Positions 1 to 8,928 of a DNA stretch of 64,000 nt are shown piece by piece. A program made the position numbers and the translations under genes. Origin of the DNA: Jiella mangrovi (lineage in GTDB: Bacteria; Pseudomonadota; Alphaproteobacteria; Rhizobiales; Rhizobiaceae); the NCBI RefSeq assembly GCF_017815135.1, contig NZ_JAGJCF010000002.1:310001-374000 (forward strand), in the 5' to 3' direction. How positions within the stretch are numbered: the stretch's first letter is position 1; the number at the start of each line of letters is the position of its first letter. The notes beneath the pieces are model-generated. The model was not told where the DNA came from and did not search any database. It saw only the letters and a program-made list of their open reading frames with translations.

Positions 1-34
1 CTCGATCTCCGCGAGGCATTCGCAGACAGTGTTG

Positions 35-616
35 CTACTCTGTCCGGATCCGCCCTTCGACGCTCACCTTGCCATCGTCGCCCAGCCTGATTACCACGAT
101 CTCGCCCGACGACGGATAGACGCCAGTCAGCGCCGTGATATTCACCTGATGCGAGACCAGCACCGCCTTCTGACCCGCCATATCCAGAGCCGTGATCCGC
201 TGCTTCAGCGCCGCCGTCTGGGCCTTACGGTCACCTCGCCCGGCAAAGAACGAGTTCAGCGCCGGCTCGTCCTCGACCGGCCGGTATCTTAGCTGGTCCG
301 CCGTATCCCTTGCCCGGCACCATTGGCTGGTAAGGACGACATCGATCGGCACGGCGTTGTCCTTCAGCTCCTCACCGATCCGCGCCGCCTGCGCGCGTCC
401 CCCTGCGGACAGGTTGCGCTGGGTCTTGCAGTCACCGAGCGTGAAGTTCGAAGGGTCTCCCGTGCCCGGTGCAATGGCGTGGCGCATCAAGATGTGCGTG
501 CCCTCGGCCCGCGCAGCGCCCCAGGCGTCCTGAGCGGCTGCCGCGCCAGAAAGCATCGGCGCAAGGAGCATCGCAAGCCCCGCCGCCAGGATCGTTCGCC
601 TCACAATTCGCATCAT
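35..616 (-). CDS. Secreted histidine phosphatase family protein
   Basis: A 193-aa protein with a signal peptide (hydrophobic stretch about residues 7-28, likely cleavage after AAAAQ). It has a histidine-phosphatase core: LMRHA with R45 and phospho-acceptor H46, and a second active-site His in LVSHQ (about H156). The usual RHG triplet is RHA here, which is common in periplasmic members of this superfamily. The expected role is phosphomonoester hydrolysis in the periplasm; the substrate cannot be told. It is a single gene on the minus strand, divergent from argB. The stop codon lies 35 bases inside the window, so the gene is complete. Confidence 0.85.
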   Translation of the reverse strand: MMRIVRRTILAAGLAMLLAPMLSGAAAAQDAWGAARAEGTHILMRHAIAPGTGDPSNFTLGDCKTQRNLSAGGRAQAARIGEELKDNAVPIDVVLTSQWCRARDTADQLRYRPVEDEPALNSFFAGRGDRKAQTAALKQRITALDMAGQKAVLVSHQVNITALTGVYPSSGEIVVIRLGDDGKVSVEGRIRTE

Positions 617-839
617 CGAAAATCTCCCGCTTGCGCCGTTTTAGCCTCGGTCTCGACGCTTCAAGTCGGGCGCTGCGCCGCCCCGCCCAGCCATGCGCCT
701 CCAACGATCGCGTGAGGTCTTGCGTGATCACCGCGCGCCCGCGATCGCGACAGGCTTTGCCAAGGGCTGTTCCGCTCCTTCGCGTTTCACGCTAGAAGCC
801 GCGCCAGACGAACGATCTTCGATGCCATCGGAGCCAGCC

Positions 840-1733
840 ATGAGCGAAACAAACGACAATGGCGAGTCCCGCGCCCGGGTTCTCGCCGAGGCCCTGCCCT
901 TCATGCAGGCCTATGAGAACAGGACCGTCGTCGTGAAATATGGCGGCCATGCCATGGGCGATCCGACGCTCGGCCAGGCCTTTGCCCGCGACATCGCCCT
1001 GTTGAAGCAATCCGGCGTCAATCCGATCGTGGTTCATGGCGGCGGGCCGCAGATCGGCCGGATGCTCACCCAGATGGGCATCGAATCGCGCTTCGAGGGC
1101 GGGCTTCGCGTCACCGACGCCGAGACGGTGAAGATCGTCGAGATGGTGCTGGCCGGCTCGATCAACAAGGAAATCGTCGCGCTGATCAATGCCGAGGGCG
1201 AATGGGCGATCGGCCTTTGCGGCAAGGACGGCAACATGGTCTTCGCCGAAAAGGCCAAGAAGACCGTGATCGATCCCGACAGCCATATCGAGCGCGTTCT
1301 CGATCTCGGCTACGTCGGCGAGCCCGTCGAGGTCGATCGCACGCTGCTCGATCTTCTGGCGCGCTCGGAGATGATCCCGGTGATCGCGCCGGTGGCGCCC
1401 GGCCGGGACGGGGCGACCTACAACATCAATGCCGACACCTTCGCCGGCGCCATCGCCGGCGCGCTGGAGGCCTCGCGCCTGCTCTTCCTCACCGACGTTC
1501 CCGGCGTCCTCGACAAACAGGGCGAGCTGATCAAGGAACTGTCGGTCTCGGAAGCCAAAAGCCTCATGCGCAACGGCACGATCACCGGCGGCATGATTCC
1601 CAAGGTCGAGACCTGCATCGAGGCGATCGAGCGCGGCGTCGAGGGTGTCGTCATCCTCAACGGCAAGACCCAGCACGCCGTCCTGCTCGAACTTTTGACC
1701 GAGCACGGCGCAGGAACGCTGATCGTGAAGTGA
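840..1733 (+). CDS. argB: Acetylglutamate kinase
   Basis: A 297-aa amino-acid kinase-family protein that phosphorylates N-acetyl-L-glutamate in the second step of arginine synthesis. Visible motifs are the N-terminal VVKYGGHAM nucleotide-binding loop, [10 protein letters not shown] for acetylglutamate binding, and FLTDVPGV and GGMIPKVE in the C-terminal half. The C-terminus ends as the family usually does (GAGTLIVK). I chose the ATG at 840 because GGAG sits 6 bases upstream and the length matches the family; an in-frame ATG at 822 would add six residues. It stands alone, with a repeat-bearing gap downstream. Confidence 0.96.
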   Translation: MSETNDNGESRARVLAEALPFMQAYENRTVVVKYGGHAMGDPTLGQAFARDIALLKQSGVNPIVVHGGGPQIGRMLTQMGIESRFEGGLRVTDAETVKIVEMVLAGSINKEIVALINAEGEWAIGLCGKDGNMVFAEKAKKTVIDPDSHIERVLDLGYVGEPVEVDRTLLDLLARSEMIPVIAPVAPGRDGATYNINADTFAGAIAGALEASRLLFLTDVPGVLDKQGELIKELSVSEAKSLMRNGTITGGMIPKVETCIEAIERGVEGVVILNGKTQHAVLLELLTEHGAGTLIVK

Positions 1734-1880
1734 GGGCGGCGGAGAAGTTCTGAACGGCAGACTCCCCCGCGATGCCCTGCTCGGAAGGGCCCGAGACCGC
1801 ATCGGCCTGCAGGGCTTAAAGCGCTGGGGTCGGCGTTACCACAGCCGGTCGGCCGGAAACGGACCGCCACACTCGACGCA

Positions 1881-2014
1881 GCGTCATGCTCGGGCCTGTC
1901 CCGAGGATCTCCTGCGAGGTCCGCAACAGAAGCGTCGAACGGCGCCCGGCCGCTTGCGGTCAGGCCTTCACCAAACGGCGGTAGATCCTCGGGACAAGCC
2001 CGAGGATGACGAAG
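1881..2014. repeat. Palindromic interspersed repeat pair, locus A
   Basis: Two palindromic units face each other in the 397-base argB to hydrolase gap. The left unit (about 1881-1912) reads GTCATGCTCGGGCCTGTCCC followed by GAGGATC. The right unit (about 1984-2014) is its near reverse complement, ending in GAGGATGACGAAG. Each unit can fold into a CTCGGG/CCCGAG hairpin, and the two can also pair with each other. The same design recurs at four other places in this window. Apart from this element I see nothing in 1734-2130. Confidence 0.8.
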
Positions 2015-2130
2015 TGAAGGAGTGGCGACTAGCTTCGTCCCCGCGCGGTAACGGCGGCGGCCGTAGCCAAATCTTCGCCAGAGAGATGAGCTGCGGCGCT
2101 GGCTCCAGTTTCACTCGCCGGCGCAGCCGA

Positions 2131-3234
2131 TCACCGCGGCGCGAGGGTTGCGATGAGGTGGTTGACGACGCTCGCCATCTCCACCGAGGCGGCGAAGTCG
2201 AACTTGTTGATCGCCATGAAGACGCCGACCCCGCGTGTCGGGGCGAAGGCGAGGTAGCTGAAGACGCCGTTGGTGCCGCCGGCCTTCTGGATGATCAGCG
2301 GCCGGTCGTCCTTTGGCATCATCACCACCCAGCCGAGCCCCATCGCGTCCATGTGGCCGGATTCGTCGAGGCCCGAGACCGGATCGAGACCATCGCGAAT
2401 GACGTAGCCGGCATGGCTGAGCGTGCGCATTTCGGCGTTTTCGCCGAAGCGATCGAGGTTCCATTGCAGATAGCGCAGCATGTCGGCGGCGGTGGTGTAA
2501 AGGCCGGATGCGCCGGCGCGGTTGGGGATCGGGGCGCCCGGATCCATCTCGTTGTCGTTCCAGTCGTAGCCGACCATGCGCACCGCATCGTCCGGCCGGT
2601 CATATCCGGTCTCTGCAAGGCCGATCGGATCGAGCACGGTCTCTTTCAACAGCGCGGCGTAGGGCATGTCCGCCGCGCCGGAAAGCGCCCTCGCCAGAAG
2701 GTCGAAGCCGACATTGGAATAAAGCAGGCCGCGGCCCGGCCTGAACAACAGGGCATCGTCGCCAAGATTGCCCGCAAAGGACGCGTCGCTGTACTTCTCG
2801 GCGTCCGCAACGGGGTTCAGTTCCCGCGGAAATCCGCTCGAATGGGTGGCGAGATCGACGAAGCGAACCGCCTGCCCGCCCCGCTCGGGGAAGGTCTCGA
2901 CGAGATCGACATGCGGCGCCACCGGCCCCGTCAAAAGGACGGTTCCATCGGCGGCGAGCCCGGCGAGCGTCATGCCGGTGAAGGTCTTGGTGATCGAACC
3001 GACGCCGATCCGGGTCGTTTCGCCCGGCTCCACGCCGTTGCCCCTGGCCGTCTCGCCGAAACCGAAGACGGCGGTTTCGCCGTTTCTGACGGCGGCGATC
3101 ACCAGCCCCGGAACGCCGGTCTGGAGATGAAAGATCTGGCCGGTGAACTCGACCGCCTCTTCGAGCAGCGGGTCGTTGGCAAAAGCCGGGCCCGCAAGAA
3201 GGCTCATCATTGCGGCGGCTAGGAAGCATCTCAT
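2131..3234 (-). CDS. Secreted beta-lactamase-fold serine hydrolase
   Basis: A 367-aa protein of the class C beta-lactamase/penicillin-binding superfamily. It starts with a signal peptide (MRCFLAAAMMSLLAGPAFA). The catalytic SxxK is seen as GSITKTF at roughly residues 83-89, and the second motif appears as LYSNVGFDLL. I chose the ATG at 3234 because GAGG lies 7 bases upstream; a start at 3258 would add eight residues without a good ribosome binding site. Family members act as esterases, D-aminopeptidases or peptidoglycan peptidases, so neither the substrate nor antibiotic resistance can be claimed. Confidence 0.85.
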   Translation of the reverse strand: MRCFLAAAMMSLLAGPAFANDPLLEEAVEFTGQIFHLQTGVPGLVIAAVRNGETAVFGFGETARGNGVEPGETTRIGVGSITKTFTGMTLAGLAADGTVLLTGPVAPHVDLVETFPERGGQAVRFVDLATHSSGFPRELNPVADAEKYSDASFAGNLGDDALLFRPGRGLLYSNVGFDLLARALSGAADMPYAALLKETVLDPIGLAETGYDRPDDAVRMVGYDWNDNEMDPGAPIPNRAGASGLYTTAADMLRYLQWNLDRFGENAEMRTLSHAGYVIRDGLDPVSGLDESGHMDAMGLGWVVMMPKDDRPLIIQKAGGTNGVFSYLAFAPTRGVGVFMAINKFDFAASVEMASVVNHLIATLAPR

Positions 3235-3417
3235 GCGCAGACCTCGTTTCGACAGCATCGCAACCAGGGGCCACGATGACCCTCAACGACCCGCAGAGTT
3301 TGCACGACGTCAGGCGCCGGCGTCACCCCCTTAATCGCACCGGGCCCGCGCTGAGGGAGCGCGGAGTTAATCAAGGCTCAACGCATATCCGCGCTTTGCA
3401 GCACGCACCGCCGGCCG

Positions 3418-4587
3418 TCACCCTGCCGGGAGCGCCCTTTCCACCAGCCGCACCCAGTAGGCCGCCCCCAGCACCAGCGCCTCGTCGTTGAAGTCGTAGG
3501 TCGCCGTGTGCAGCCCGGAGGAGTCGCCATTGCCGATGAAGACGTAGGCGCCGGGCTTTTCCTCCAGCATGTAGGAGAAGTCCTCGCCGGCCAGAAGCGG
3601 CGGAGCGTTCGGATCGACATTGGCGGCGCCGACGACATCCATTGCGACATTGGCGCAGAAGTCACTCTCGGCCGCGTCGTTGATGGTGACGGGATAGTTC
3701 CGGTCCCAGGCGATCACGGCCTCGAGGCCATGGGCGGCGGCGATGCCCGCCGAGACTTCGCGGATCCGTGTCTCGGCGAGGTCGCGCATGGCGGGATCAA
3801 GGGCGCGGACCGTGCCGGAGACTTCGGCCGCCTCGGGAATGACGTTGTGGGCGTAGCCGCCGTGGAACTGCGTGACCGAGACGACGAGGGAGGCGAGCGG
3901 ATCGGCGTTGCGCGAGACGATCGCCTGCAGCGCCTGGACGAGAGCGGCGCCGGCAAGGATGGGATCGGCCGAGCGATGGGGCATCGCGGCATGGCCGCCG
4001 CGGCCCTTCAACGTGATTGCGAACTCGTCGGTCGAGGCCATGATCGCGCCCTGGCGCATGCCGAACCGGCCGACCGGCAGGCCGGGAAGATTGTGCATGC
4101 CATAGACCCTTGTGACCGGATAGCGCTCGAAGAGGCCGTCCTCGATCATCGCCTTGCCGCCGGCGCCGCCCTCTTCCGCCGGCTGGAAGATCAGCGCCAC
4201 CGTGCCGGAAAAGCCGCGCGTCTCGCACAGGCTCTTCGCCGCGCCCAGAAGCATCGCCATGTGCCCGTCATGGCCACAGGCATGCATCGTGCCGGGGCGC
4301 CCCGACGCATAGTCTAGCCCGGTTTCCTCGAGGATCGGCAGGGCGTCCATATCGGCCCTGAGCCCGATCATCCCGCCATTCGGCCCATCGCGGCCGTGAA
4401 TCAGCCCGACGACACCGGTGCGCCCGATCCCCGTCGTCACCTCGTCGCAGCCGACCTCCCGCAGGCGGGCGGCGACGAAGGCGGCGGTGTCGTCGAGGTC
4501 GTAGAGAAGCTCGGGCGTTTGGTGCAAAGCTCTGCGCCAGGCTTCGATCTCTGGTCTTAGGGCGGCGATTCGGTTACTGACAGGCAT
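3418..4587 (-). CDS. M20 family amidohydrolase (hippurate hydrolase/aminoacylase type)
   Basis: A 389-aa M20D peptidase-like amidohydrolase expected to cleave N-acyl amino acids using two metal ions. Signatures are HQTPEL near the N-terminus, GLRADMDALP, MHACGHDGHM (metal-ligand Cys/His), FQPAEEGGAGG (catalytic Glu), and the late GGEDFSY-like LAGEDFSYML. The ATG at 4587 gives the usual family length; the open frame extends 32 codons upstream without similarity. The exact acyl substrate is unknown. The gene is divergent from the carboxypeptidase at 4847. Confidence 0.92.
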   Translation of the reverse strand: MPVSNRIAALRPEIEAWRRALHQTPELLYDLDDTAAFVAARLREVGCDEVTTGIGRTGVVGLIHGRDGPNGGMIGLRADMDALPILEETGLDYASGRPGTMHACGHDGHMAMLLGAAKSLCETRGFSGTVALIFQPAEEGGAGGKAMIEDGLFERYPVTRVYGMHNLPGLPVGRFGMRQGAIMASTDEFAITLKGRGGHAAMPHRSADPILAGAALVQALQAIVSRNADPLASLVVSVTQFHGGYAHNVIPEAAEVSGTVRALDPAMRDLAETRIREVSAGIAAAHGLEAVIAWDRNYPVTINDAAESDFCANVAMDVVGAANVDPNAPPLLAGEDFSYMLEEKPGAYVFIGNGDSSGLHTATYDFNDEALVLGAAYWVRLVERALPAG

Positions 4588-4846
4588 GATCCGTTTCCGT
4601 TCGAGGCTAGGTCCGCTTGGGCCTTTATGGGGCAGTCGATCCGTGAAAGATGGGCCGCCTGCGTTAGATAAGGCGAGCCGCAACGATCATGGCCGCGTTC
4701 GGCCGTCCGGCGGAGGATGTGGCATCAGCCGCGGCCCGCGCCGTCGGCCAAGCGGCCTTTCGCAGTGCGACATGCACGAGGCGCCCTGTCAACAGAGCGA
4801 AGACCGCGCGATCGGCCTGGGCGGCGCGCAGTTCAGGGAGAAATGC

Positions 4847-6427
4847 GTGGTGAGATCGCCGCTCGGACAACGGCTCGCAAGCCTCCTCGGCGGCGCGATC
4901 CTCGCTGTGGCGCTCGCCTTGCCTGCGGGGCCGGCCGCGGCGAAGGCGCCGCCCGCATCACAGGCCGTCGTCCCGACACCGAAGCCATCCGTCGAGGCCG
5001 CGGCCTCGAACGACGAGGATTCGGCCGACGACGGCGAAAGCGCTTCCGAGGCGGCTGACCCTGCCTCTGCCGGGACGCCCGCCCCTGCGGCAGATGCGCC
5101 CGCCGCTGAAGAACCGCGCTATACGATGGCGAGCATCGTCGTCGATTTCGCGACCGGCAAGGTGCTGTCGCAAAAGGACGCCACGCAACACCGCTATCCG
5201 GCCTCGACGACCAAGCTGATGACCGCCTATCTCGCCCTGAAGGCCCTTGGCGAGAACAGGGTCGCGCTGGATTCGCCGGTCATCGTCACACGCACGGCGG
5301 CGAGCCAGGCACCATCGAAGATGGGCTACCCTCCGGGGTCGGTGATCCGGCTCGACAATGCCCTGAAGATGATGCTGGTCAAATCGGCGAACGACATCGC
5401 CGTGGCGATCGGCCAGAGCCTTGCCGGCGGTTCGGAGGAAGGGTTCGTCGCGATGATGAATGCCGAGGCCAGACGGCTCGGCATGCACGACACGCACTTC
5501 ATCAATCCGAACGGCCTGCCGGGCGACGGCCAATATTCCTCGGCCCGCGACCTGGCCCTGCTGGCGATCCACATCCGTCGCGAGTTCCCCGCCTTCACCG
5601 GCTATTTCGATATCGAGGCGATCAGCAACGGCCGGTCGCTGATGAGGAACGGCAACAAGCTGCTCGGCCGCTTCGACGGCGCCAACGGCATGAAGACCGG
5701 CTATATCTGCGCCTCGGGCTTCAACCTCGTCTCCTCGGCGACGCGAAACGGCCGCACTCTCGTCGCCGTCGTTCTCGGCGCCAACGGCACGATCGAGCGC
5801 GAGCGCCTGTCCGCCGCGATTCTCGAGGCCGGCTTTGAGACCGATCCGGCCATCAAGACACAGACGATCGAGGATCTTCCCTCGACCCCGAGCCAGGTCG
5901 TCGATCTCTCGGACTACATCTGCTCGAGGGAGGGGCGCACGGCACGGGCCAATGATCGGCTTGAGGAACGCAACCGGGACCAGTTCTACGGCTCGCCCTA
6001 TCTGACCGAGATGAAGCGGCCACCCGTCACGGTGAAGGTCGGACTGGGCGGCGCCGCCGGCAACGATGTCGTCGCGGCGGGTATCTCGGTCATCGAGAAT
6101 TACGGCATTCCGATCCCGACCCCGCGGCCGACGCCGGAGCCCCCCGTCGCAAGCGCCGCCGCGGAGGAGGATACGCCGCAGCCCGGAACGGATGCAGCGC
6201 CTGCCGAGGAAAGCGAACTGCCGGGATCCGGCGCCCGGCAGCCGGACAAGACGCCGGCGGCGGTCAACGCCTATAGCGGCGGCCAGGAGAGCAGGCTCCG
6301 CTTTCCCCTCGGTGTCCAAAGCCCGATGGCAATCCGCGGACCACGCCTCGACATCGGCGCACATCGCGATCTTCGTCCCACCGCGTTCGGAAACCAGCGC
6401 GACGCGCCAGACCAGGGCGCGGATTAG
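4847..6427 (+). CDS. D-alanyl-D-alanine carboxypeptidase (PBP5/6 family)
   Basis: A 526-aa periplasmic S11 serine peptidase that trims the terminal D-Ala from peptidoglycan stem peptides. The GTG start at 4847 (or the GTG at 4850) has AGGGAG 6 bases upstream and opens a signal peptide ending GPAAA. An Ala/Glu-rich linker of about 60 residues follows. Catalytic motifs are S120-T-T-K123, SAND (SxN) and MKTGYIC (KTG). The C-terminal part after the catalytic domain is long and Pro/Ala-rich, making the protein longer than the roughly 400-aa classical enzyme. It ends 9 bases before the CobW gene, so the two may be co-transcribed. Confidence 0.92.
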   Translation: MVRSPLGQRLASLLGGAILAVALALPAGPAAAKAPPASQAVVPTPKPSVEAAASNDEDSADDGESASEAADPASAGTPAPAADAPAAEEPRYTMASIVVDFATGKVLSQKDATQHRYPASTTKLMTAYLALKALGENRVALDSPVIVTRTAASQAPSKMGYPPGSVIRLDNALKMMLVKSANDIAVAIGQSLAGGSEEGFVAMMNAEARRLGMHDTHFINPNGLPGDGQYSSARDLALLAIHIRREFPAFTGYFDIEAISNGRSLMRNGNKLLGRFDGANGMKTGYICASGFNLVSSATRNGRTLVAVVLGANGTIERERLSAAILEAGFETDPAIKTQTIEDLPSTPSQVVDLSDYICSREGRTARANDRLEERNRDQFYGSPYLTEMKRPPVTVKVGLGGAAGNDVVAAGISVIENYGIPIPTPRPTPEPPVASAAAEEDTPQPGTDAAPAEESELPGSGARQPDKTPAAVNAYSGGQESRLRFPLGVQSPMAIRGPRLDIGAHRDLRPTAFGNQRDAPDQGAD

Positions 6428-6436
6428 GCATCGATC

Positions 6437-7660
6437 ATGATCTCGCAGAATCCGGCGGCCCGGCCGCCCATCCGCCTCACCCTGCTGACCGGATTTCTCG
6501 GCGCCGGCAAGACGAGCCTTCTCAACCGGCTGATCGGCGATCCGGCCCTTGAGAACGCCGCCGTCGTCGTCAACGAGTTCGGCGAGGCGGCGATCGATCC
6601 GCTGCTGATCGAGGCCGTCTCCAGCGACGGGGTGATTTCGCTGTCCAATGGCTGCCTGTGTTGCACCGTGCGCGGCGAACTCGTCGATACGCTGAGCGAT
6701 CTGGCGACGGGACGCGAGGATACCGGCCGGTCGCCGCCCAAACGTGTGGTCGTCGAGACGACCGGTCTCGCCGACCCCGGCCCGATTCTCGCGGCGATCA
6801 TGTCCCACCCCATCCTGTCGGAGACCTATTCGCTCGACGGTGTCGTCACGGTGGTGGACGCCGCCAACGGGCGAAGGACGCTCGCTGCCCATCTCGACAG
6901 CCGCCGGCAGGTCGCGGTCGCCGACCGGATCGTCGTGACCAAGAGTGATCTCGTCTCCGCCGACGTGGTAGCCGGACTCGGCGAAGCGCTTCGCCGCATC
7001 AATCCGCGCGCCCCGATCGTCGACGCGGCAACGATCGACGGTGCCGAGGGCATCCTCGTTGGATGCGGTCTCGCCGATGCCCTGTCACGCGGCGACGGTG
7101 TCGGGGGCTGGCTCGGCGAGGTTCAGCGGGCGGCCGGCGCAACGAGCGCGGCAAGCTTCGGGCGAGCGACCGACGCGACCGATGCATCCGACCACGCCCA
7201 TGACGGAGCCCATGGGAGCGAGGTGGACAATCACCATCATCATCACGGGCATCAGCATCACGACCATGAGCACCGCCACGACGGCATCCGCTCTTTCTCG
7301 CTGGAGACCGACAGGCCGATCCCCTTCGACGCGATTGCAAGCTTTCTGGAGATCCTCACCCAGACGGCGGGCCAGACCATCCTGAGGATGAAAGGCATCG
7401 TGCTTCTCGCCGAAAATCCCCAGCGTCCGCTGGTGCTGCATGGCGTTCAGGGGTTTCTTCACCCGCCCGTGCAACTTGCAAGCTGGCCGGGAGACACGGA
7501 GCCGAAGACGCGGATCGTTCTGATCGGCCAGGGATTGGAGGAGCGCTACGCCCGCGATCTCTTTTCGGCGTTCACCGGGGGCGTTGCGCCCGACACGGCC
7601 GACCGCGCCGCCATCGAAGCCAATCCCCTCGCCATCCCCGGCATGCGCTTCGGCGGCTGA
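6437..7660 (+). CDS. CobW/COG0523 family GTP-binding metallochaperone
   Basis: A 407-aa G3E-family GTPase. It shows the Walker A motif GFLGAGKTS near residue 17-25, the family hallmark CLCC in NGCLCCTVRGEL, a Walker B/switch region (VVETTGLADP), and the TKSD guanine-specificity motif. A His-rich loop at about residues 258-282 (HHHHHGHQHHDHEH) separates the GTPase from the CobW C-terminal domain, which suggests metal binding. Such proteins deliver Zn, Co or other metals to client enzymes. Neither cobalamin genes nor a zinc operon lie nearby, so the metal is unknown. A second CobW protein with a longer His tract lies at 63058-64000. Confidence 0.93.
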   Translation: MISQNPAARPPIRLTLLTGFLGAGKTSLLNRLIGDPALENAAVVVNEFGEAAIDPLLIEAVSSDGVISLSNGCLCCTVRGELVDTLSDLATGREDTGRSPPKRVVVETTGLADPGPILAAIMSHPILSETYSLDGVVTVVDAANGRRTLAAHLDSRRQVAVADRIVVTKSDLVSADVVAGLGEALRRINPRAPIVDAATIDGAEGILVGCGLADALSRGDGVGGWLGEVQRAAGATSAASFGRATDATDASDHAHDGAHGSEVDNHHHHHGHQHHDHEHRHDGIRSFSLETDRPIPFDAIASFLEILTQTAGQTILRMKGIVLLAENPQRPLVLHGVQGFLHPPVQLASWPGDTEPKTRIVLIGQGLEERYARDLFSAFTGGVAPDTADRAAIEANPLAIPGMRFGG

Positions 7661-7697
7661 GGGGCTCTGGCGCCGCTCCTTGCGGCGACGACCATGG

Positions 7698-7967
7698 TCA
7701 CTCCATGCCGGCGACGATTTCGAATTGCATGGCGCCGGCCTCGCTGCGGGTTTTGACGAGCCGATGCCCATCCTCGCTGCACAGATGCGCGATGTCGATC
7801 GCCGCCAGAGGATCGTCCGCAAGCACGATCAGCCGCTCGCCAAGGGCCATGGCGTTCAGACTCTTGCGGGTTCGAAGGGCCGGCAGCGGGCAGCGCAGCC
7901 CGCGCAGGTCGAGTTCCCGAACCGCAGCGTCTCGCCCACCCGTCGGAATTTTCCCGGACAGATCCAC
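7698..7967 (-). CDS. TusA-family sulfurtransferase/sulfur carrier protein
   Basis: An 89-aa protein with the TusA/SirA signature LDLRGLRCPLPALRTRKSL, whose Cys (about residue 26, in the RCPLP motif) is the persulfide carrier. The remainder shows the beta-alpha-beta pattern with a VLADDP turn. It may relay sulfur for tRNA thiolation, molybdopterin or other sulfur metabolism; no partner genes (TusBCD) are adjacent. It is convergent with the CobW gene upstream and divergent from the DUF924 gene. Confidence 0.9.
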   Translation of the reverse strand: MDLSGKIPTGGRDAAVRELDLRGLRCPLPALRTRKSLNAMALGERLIVLADDPLAAIDIAHLCSEDGHRLVKTRSEAGAMQFEIVAGME

Positions 7968-8048
7968 TGTGATGCTCCGCCAGCGTGCCTATGTCTTGAA
8001 CGCGCATCATAGCCGATGCGCCCCAACCCCTCGCGAGAAAACTGCGCC

Positions 8049-8603
8049 ATGCCGCACCCCTACGCTCCCGATCCCCAGACCATCGTCGACTTCTGGCGCG
8101 AGGCAGGCCCCGAGCGCTGGTTCGGCAAGGACGACGACTTCGACGCGACCATCCGGCAGCGCTACGGCGATCTCTACGAGATGGCCGCGCGCGGCGAGCT
8201 CGATCACTGGGCGGAAGATGCCAACGGGGCTCTGGCGCTGATCATCCTTCTCGATCAGTTTCCGCGAAACATGTTCCGGTCTTCGCCACTTGCCTTCGCG
8301 ACGGACGAAAAGGCCCTCGAGATCGCTCACACCGCCCTTTCGCGCGGCGATCACGAGACAGTTGCCGAAGATGTGAACCAGTTCCTCGCCATGCCGCTGA
8401 TGCATTCCGAACAGCTATCCGATCAGGAGGAATGCGTCTCCTGGATGGAGCGGATCGGCGATCGCGACAATGTCGAATTCGCCGAAGAGCATCGCGAAAT
8501 CATCGCCCGCTTCGGGCGTTTCCCGCATCGAAATCCGGTTCTCGGCCGTGAAACCACGGCGGCGGAACAGGCGTATCTCGATGCCGGCGGGTTCTCCGGC
8601 TGA
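8049..8603 (+). CDS. DUF924 family protein
   Basis: A 184-aa soluble alpha-helical protein of the DUF924 (COG3803) family. The N-terminal IVDFWREAGPERWFGKDDDFD block and the LALIILLDQFPRNMFR segment are characteristic; the fold is TPR-like in known structures of the family. No biochemical role is established. I chose ATG 8049 because it matches the family N-terminus (PDPQTIVDFW follows closely); an in-frame ATG at 8016 would add 11 residues. Confidence 0.9.
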   Translation: MPHPYAPDPQTIVDFWREAGPERWFGKDDDFDATIRQRYGDLYEMAARGELDHWAEDANGALALIILLDQFPRNMFRSSPLAFATDEKALEIAHTALSRGDHETVAEDVNQFLAMPLMHSEQLSDQEECVSWMERIGDRDNVEFAEEHREIIARFGRFPHRNPVLGRETTAAEQAYLDAGGFSG

Positions 8604-8692
8604 CATCAGGGTCGGACACAGCGGATATCCGTCAGTGGCCAAAACAGTTGCTGATATCTAGGATATTACGACGAAATGAGAGAGCAAGGCGA

Positions 8693-8706
8693 TCTGTCGC
8701 GACAGA
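8693..8706. promoter_or_regulatory. 14-bp perfect palindrome, candidate operator
   Basis: TCTGTCGCGACAGA is a perfect 14-base inverted repeat in the 325-base gap before the acetyltransferase gene. It lies in a locally AT-richer stretch (about 8640-8720) suited to a promoter. Its position and symmetry suggest a dimeric repressor or activator site; no regulator can be named. I see nothing else in 8604-8928. Confidence 0.35.
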
Positions 8707-8928
8707 ATCTTAAAATCTCTCTGCGAAAATCACCAGGACGGCCCCAATTGCGGAGCTACCTCCAGCGTGTAACCGAGTATACCTAGAATGGAGTCTGCAA
8801 CCACCGGATTGGGCGACAGCACCGTGCGAGAGACATCGGGCATCTCCTTGCCAGGCGCGGCTGTCTCGGGCAACTCCCAGAACGATCCCCGGAATCCGCA
8901 GTCGCGCGAGCGTGGCGCCAGTCATTCC

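Noticed and set aside
1954-3222. A 422-aa plus-strand frame opposite the beta-lactamase-fold gene
   Set aside because: Antisense shadow; the minus-strand gene has a signal peptide and SxxK motif.
4958-6892. A 644-aa minus-strand frame opposite the carboxypeptidase
   Set aside because: Low-complexity Arg/Asp/Gly shadow without motifs.
7228-7290. His-codon repeats as a simple-sequence repeat
   Set aside because: Encodes the CobW His-rich metal-binding linker; explained by protein function.
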